Shown: in pieces, positions 61,023 to 64,000 of the stretch
Position numbering within the stretch: the stretch's first letter is position 1
How the letters are laid out: each line of letters starts with the position of its first letter
DNA from: Candidatus Methanodesulfokora washburnensis
GTDB lineage: Archaea > Korarchaeota > Korarchaeia > Korarchaeales > Korarchaeaceae
Assembly (NCBI RefSeq): GCF_003947435.1
Contig: NZ_RCOS01000062.1
Coordinates: 1 to 64,000, forward strand
DNA: 64,000 nt
Direction: 5' to 3'
The notes under the pieces: generated by a model
Told to the model about the DNA's origin: nothing
Seen by the model: only the letters and a program-made list of their open reading frames with translations
Databases searched by the model: none
Made by a program: the position numbers and the translations under genes

Positions 61023-62444
61023 TCAGCTTTTAATTTTATTTGATATACTTCTCCCTATGACCACTCCAGAGGCAGATGCCTGCACAAGACCTCTGGATAC
61101 ACCAGCAGCATCCCCTCCAGCATAGAGCCCTTTAACATTCTTGGTTTCCAAATCCTCCTTCAGATCCAGCTTAGCAGTGTGAAGCTTCACCTCAACCCCA
61201 TACAAAAGTGTCTGGTCTGAGTACACACCTGGGATTATCTCGTTCATCTTCTCCAGCATCTCAACTATGTCCTTCAGGTATCTGTAAGGGAGCACGAAGC
61301 TTAGATCTCCTGGAACTGCTTCTTTCAGAGTTGGCTTGACAATGCTTCTTGCTATTCTCTCATAAGTTGATCTTCTGCCTCTTAACAGATCTCCAAGCCT
61401 CTGTATTATTGGCTGATTTCCAGCTATGTTGTTAGCCAGTTTAGCTATATCCAACGCATAGGATATAGTGTCTTTGTACGGATAAGTAAACTTCGTGCTG
61501 ACCAATACTGCAAAATTGGTGTTCTCAGTTTTCTCCTCCTCCTTTGCCATTCCATTCACTGTAACTATGCCGAAGTAGGACTCTGTCACCACCTCTCCAT
61601 TTGGGTTTACACAGAAAACTCTCACTCTATCGTCAAAAGTTCTGCTGTAGTATATCAGCTTTGGCTCATATAGAACATCTGTGAACTCCTTCATCACCTC
61701 TGAAAGCACCTCTACCCTTACTCCAAGATCAACCCTTCCCTCATCAACCTTAATTCCCAGCCTTTTTGCCTCCTCAACAAGCCACATAGATCCTATCCTT
61801 CCAGGAGCCGCCACAACGAATTTCGCTTTGAGAAACTGTCCATCTGAAAGATGTACTCCTCTCACCTGTCCATTCTCCACAGCTATCCTGCTTACCTTTT
61901 TGTTAAACAGAATCTCAACTCCTCTGTCCATCAAGAACTTTCTGAAGTTTCCTAAGACTATGTATCCTCCATCAGTCCCCATATGCCTTATTCTGAATGG
62001 TATCAACTGCATCCCCACTTTATAGGCCCTCCTCTTGAGGTCCTCCACTGCATTTCTGTCCTCTCCATACATCTTAGCTGGTGCCCCGAATGACAGGTAA
62101 ACCTTGTCAACATAATCTATCAGCTCATCTATGCTGCTTCCCACAACCTCTGCAAGATCCCCTCCGACCTCCCTGGAGAGATTCAGCTTCCCATCGCTGA
62201 AAGCCCCGGCTCCTCCAAATCCTGAGACTATGCTACAGGGATTGCACATTATGCATGCTCCTCTCTCTTTTCTAGGACATTTTCTGCTCTCTAAATCATT
62301 TCCCATCTCTATTATCAATACATCAGCATTGGGAACAATTTTCTTTATCTCATATGCTGCAAAAAGCCCTGTAGGTCCAGCCCCAATTATTATTACATCC
62401 CATTCATCCTGCAATGCTAGTTCCCTAGTTTTGATAGGGCTCAA
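61023..62444 (-). CDS. FAD-dependent dehydrogenase-like protein (COG2509 type)
   Basis: The 473-residue protein has an N-terminal FAD-binding site [18 protein letters not shown] and a cysteine cluster [31 protein letters not shown] follows, and the end has [22 protein letters not shown]. This fits the uncharacterised COG2509 flavoproteins. The four cysteines may bind a cluster or a metal. Substrate unknown. It lies upstream of L14 with a promoter between them. Confidence 0.92.
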   Translation of the reverse strand: MSPIKTRELALQDEWDVIIIGAGPTGLFAAYEIKKIVPNADVLIIEMGNDLESRKCPRKERGACIMCNPCSIVSGFGGAGAFSDGKLNLSREVGGDLAEVVGSSIDELIDYVDKVYLSFGAPAKMYGEDRNAVEDLKRRAYKVGMQLIPFRIRHMGTDGGYIVLGNFRKFLMDRGVEILFNKKVSRIAVENGQVRGVHLSDGQFLKAKFVVAAPGRIGSMWLVEEAKRLGIKVDEGRVDLGVRVEVLSEVMKEFTDVLYEPKLIYYSRTFDDRVRVFCVNPNGEVVTESYFGIVTVNGMAKEEEKTENTNFAVLVSTKFTYPYKDTISYALDIAKLANNIAGNQPIIQRLGDLLRGRRSTYERIARSIVKPTLKEAVPGDLSFVLPYRYLKDIVEMLEKMNEIIPGVYSDQTLLYGVEVKLHTAKLDLKEDLETKNVKGLYAGGDAAGVSRGLVQASASGVVIGRSISNKIKS

Positions 62445-62461
62445 AGTTCTAGGTAAAAACT

Positions 62462-63205
62462 TTACTGCTGAATATATAGATCAGATAGCCTTCCCAAATA
62501 GAATCCATCCAAGGTGAATATATCTGATTCCCTGAGATCTATTGTTCCATGGGAGAAAATAGGCCCTCTGTAGTTTTTGGGCACCTCTCCTTTGTTCAGC
62601 AGAGCACTTCCCAAAAATTTGTTAAACGCTGGCATTATAATAGCTCTCTTCTTTTCCCTCCTCCCATGAAGTTTTACCCTTGAGAAAACAAAGACCCTGA
62701 CTAACTCTCTCAAATTCTCATCTTCCATCAAAACTGCTGGATGAAGATGAGCCATTATCAAATACCTTGAGTTCAATACATCATCGGAAGGCCAAGAGTG
62801 ACCATGAAATAGCCCTACTCCCTCTATCACCGTTCCTTGGCTTCCCACAACTTCTACTTCTCTCGGAACCATCCTCTCCAAGAGCCCATCATGATTTCCT
62901 TTTATCACTATTATCCTGTCGAAGAACTGAAGCCATAATGAGATAGCTTGATTTATCCTCTCCTCAGTCCTTTTATGAGAGCCTATTCTCTCCTTCAGAT
63001 CTCCGAGGACTATCAATTTCTTGGCATCACAACTCCTAGCTATATTCACCGCATCCATCGCCAAATCCCTGCTCTGATCGGGTATATATATGCCCTTTTT
63101 CCTCAGATTCTCCTCAAAACCTAGATGAAGGTCTGCTATCAACAGATACCTCTCATCTCCATCTATCAGAAGAGAGGGAAAACCCCACACAGGTCTTATC
63201 TGCAA
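62462..63205 (-). CDS. Metallophosphoesterase (COG1407 type)
   Basis: The 247-residue protein has calcineurin-like motifs: LLIADLHLGFE, LGDLKE, VIKGNHDGLLE, LFHGHSWP and MAHLHPAV. These give the two-metal site. Members of this group sit near helicase or repair genes in some archaea, but no certain role is known. It precedes the flavoprotein gene on the same strand by 17 bases. Confidence 0.92.
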   Translation of the reverse strand: MQIRPVWGFPSLLIDGDERYLLIADLHLGFEENLRKKGIYIPDQSRDLAMDAVNIARSCDAKKLIVLGDLKERIGSHKRTEERINQAISLWLQFFDRIIVIKGNHDGLLERMVPREVEVVGSQGTVIEGVGLFHGHSWPSDDVLNSRYLIMAHLHPAVLMEDENLRELVRVFVFSRVKLHGRREKKRAIIMPAFNKFLGSALLNKGEVPKNYRGPIFSHGTIDLRESDIFTLDGFYLGRLSDLYIQQ

Positions 63206-63258
63206 CTCTAGTTTTCGAGCAGCAATGCTTTTAGCCTTTTACCCATACATTCAATAAA

Positions 63259-63600
63259 ATGATACCTGCAAAATATAGTTTTCTCAGAAAGGAGCTCCCA
63301 AAAAGAAGCATCAGAAAGCTTATAGATGTGGTTTACAGGAGAAAAGTGGAGAGACACATATTTCTTCCGAGTGGATTCTCATTTTATCTTGTAAGAGGAA
63401 GAGAGGGTGCATATATAGTGTTCGATAGGAACTACTGCAGCTGCATAGATTTTCTTCTGAGCGTTATCATTAGGGAGGAGAGGAAGCTCTGCTACCACAT
63501 AGCTGCCGTTATGATGGCGGAGGACATGAACTTGGTAAGGACAATAGAGCATAAAGATGATGAGCTTGAGACTGTTCTCAGGGAAATTTTCATGCAATAA
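63259..63600 (+). CDS. SWIM zinc-finger protein
   Basis: The 113-residue protein has YCSCIDFLLSVIIREERKLCYH (split: YCSC, then LCYHIAAV), the CxC-x(n)-CxH zinc finger of SWIM domains, in its second half. SWIM domains bind DNA or proteins and in archaea are linked with recombination or repair. It stands alone before the XRE regulator on the same strand. Confidence 0.85.
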   Translation: MIPAKYSFLRKELPKRSIRKLIDVVYRRKVERHIFLPSGFSFYLVRGREGAYIVFDRNYCSCIDFLLSVIIREERKLCYHIAAVMMAEDMNLVRTIEHKDDELETVLREIFMQ

Positions 63601-63650
63601 AAGAATGCTTATATAGTGAAGCTCTCAGCATCATTAGGTGACTGTCGAGG

Positions 63651-64000
63651 TTGGTGGAGATAAAGGACGAGGAAGAGATAGAGCCGATGTCATATCATAG
63701 GAGAGTTCTGAAGGAGATGGTCGCTAAAAAGATAGCAGGAGACATTCTCTACTCATCAAACATAGGATTGGCTATGAAAAAGTGGAGAGAGTACTTCGGA
63801 GTGAAGCAGAGCGAGCTTGCAAAGATGCTGGGAATATCGGCATCTGTGATATCGGACTATGAGTCGGGCAGGAGGAGAAGCCCGGGGTCCTACGTTCTCA
63901 AGAGATTCATACAGGCTATAATAGCGAAAGATGAGGAAACCGGAGGAAATAAGCTGAAGGTTCTCGCAAAGTCCATGGGAATCGGGTTGCTTCTCTCAAG
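63651..64000 (+). CDS. XRE-type HTH transcriptional regulator, partial
   Basis: The frame is open from TTG 63651 (or GTG 63654) to the end of the window. The helix-turn-helix is visible: LAMKKWREYFGVKQSELAKM, LGISASVISDYESGRRRSP. A GCTTATATAG TATA-like stretch at about 63607-63616 would start transcription near 63640. The C-terminal part lies outside, so the effector domain cannot be judged. It is probably one of the archaeal XRE regulators with a conserved C-terminal region. Confidence 0.85.
   Translation, partial: MVEIKDEEEIEPMSYHRRVLKEMVAKKIAGDILYSSNIGLAMKKWREYFGVKQSELAKMLGISASVISDYESGRRRSPGSYVLKRFIQAIIAKDEETGGNKLKVLAKSMGIGLLLS

Noticed and set aside
1-64000. CRISPR arrays, rRNA genes, intact transposons or prophage
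   Set aside because: No regularly spaced repeats, no rRNA sequence and no transposase or phage structural frame were seen.

Overview
The window is a gene-dense stretch of an archaeal chromosome, most likely from a hyperthermophilic member of the Thermoproteota (crenarchaeal lineage). The evidence is an archaeal ribosomal-protein supercluster, an archaeal RNA polymerase Rpb3/D subunit with extra cysteines, the crenarchaeal-type ribosomal proteins S26e, S30e, L14e and L34e, a thermosome, a type II GAPDH, archaeal DnaG, pelota, Pus10, aIF5A and Nop5/fibrillarin. Coding strands are purine-rich with many AGA/AGG arginine codons. Starts are often TTG or GTG and commonly follow GAGGTG or AGGTG by about six bases. 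I cannot name a genus from the sequence alone.

Layout. 1-3997: the end of a periplasmic-binding-like (probably molybdenum-cofactor) gene, two exported proteins of unknown function, a polyprenyl diphosphate synthase and a MoaB-like protein. 4058-6516: a promoter followed by a compact structured RNA (a perfect three-way junction), then dnaG and pelota. 6513-12386: a nucleotidyltransferase, a TtuA/NcsA-like protein that has lost its PP-loop, prolyl-tRNA synthetase, S26e, and a family B DNA polymerase whose exonuclease motifs are degraded. 12478-13540: a BtpA-like protein, then a tnpB-less IS200/IS605 remnant that looks like a solo omega-RNA. 13543-21164: aminotransferase, nucleotide-sugar dehydrogenase, phosphohexomutase, gap, pgk and MTA phosphorylase. 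21263-27002: thermosome, then four membrane or exported genes including two Wzy-like polymerases.

27048-31138: an RNA-biogenesis block with S8e-SRP19-Gar1 on one strand and S30e-Nop5-fibrillarin-Trm1 on the other. 31213-38886: adenine deaminase, an overlapping radical SAM/Nudix/nitrilase operon, NMN adenylyltransferase, a PIN-ATPase and isopentenyl phosphate kinase. 38876-44249: DUF655, RpoF, L21e, Pus10, SRP54, aIF5A, S9, L13 and L18e. 44402-47011: tRNA-Leu, a tautomerase and two transporters. They interrupt the usual L18e-RpoD neighbourhood.

47201-60922: the long minus-strand translation and secretion cluster. In transcription order it reads L14, L24, S4e, L5, S14, S8, L6, L32e, L19e, L18, S5, L30, L15, SecY, adenylate kinase, an EMC3-like protein, L34e, L14e, Cbf5, tRNA-Ser, S13, S4, S11, an unknown coiled-coil-like protein and RpoD. 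61023-64000: a COG2509-type flavoprotein, a COG1407-type phosphoesterase, a SWIM zinc-finger protein and the start of an XRE-type regulator.

Two real genes below 60 codons were found by reading the gaps directly: rps30e (30971-31138) and rps14 (58702-58857). The most interesting unexplained items are the three-way-junction RNA before dnaG, the solo omega-RNA, the exonuclease-dead PolB, the PP-loop-less TtuA-like protein and the Wzy-like membrane cluster with a CTG start codon.
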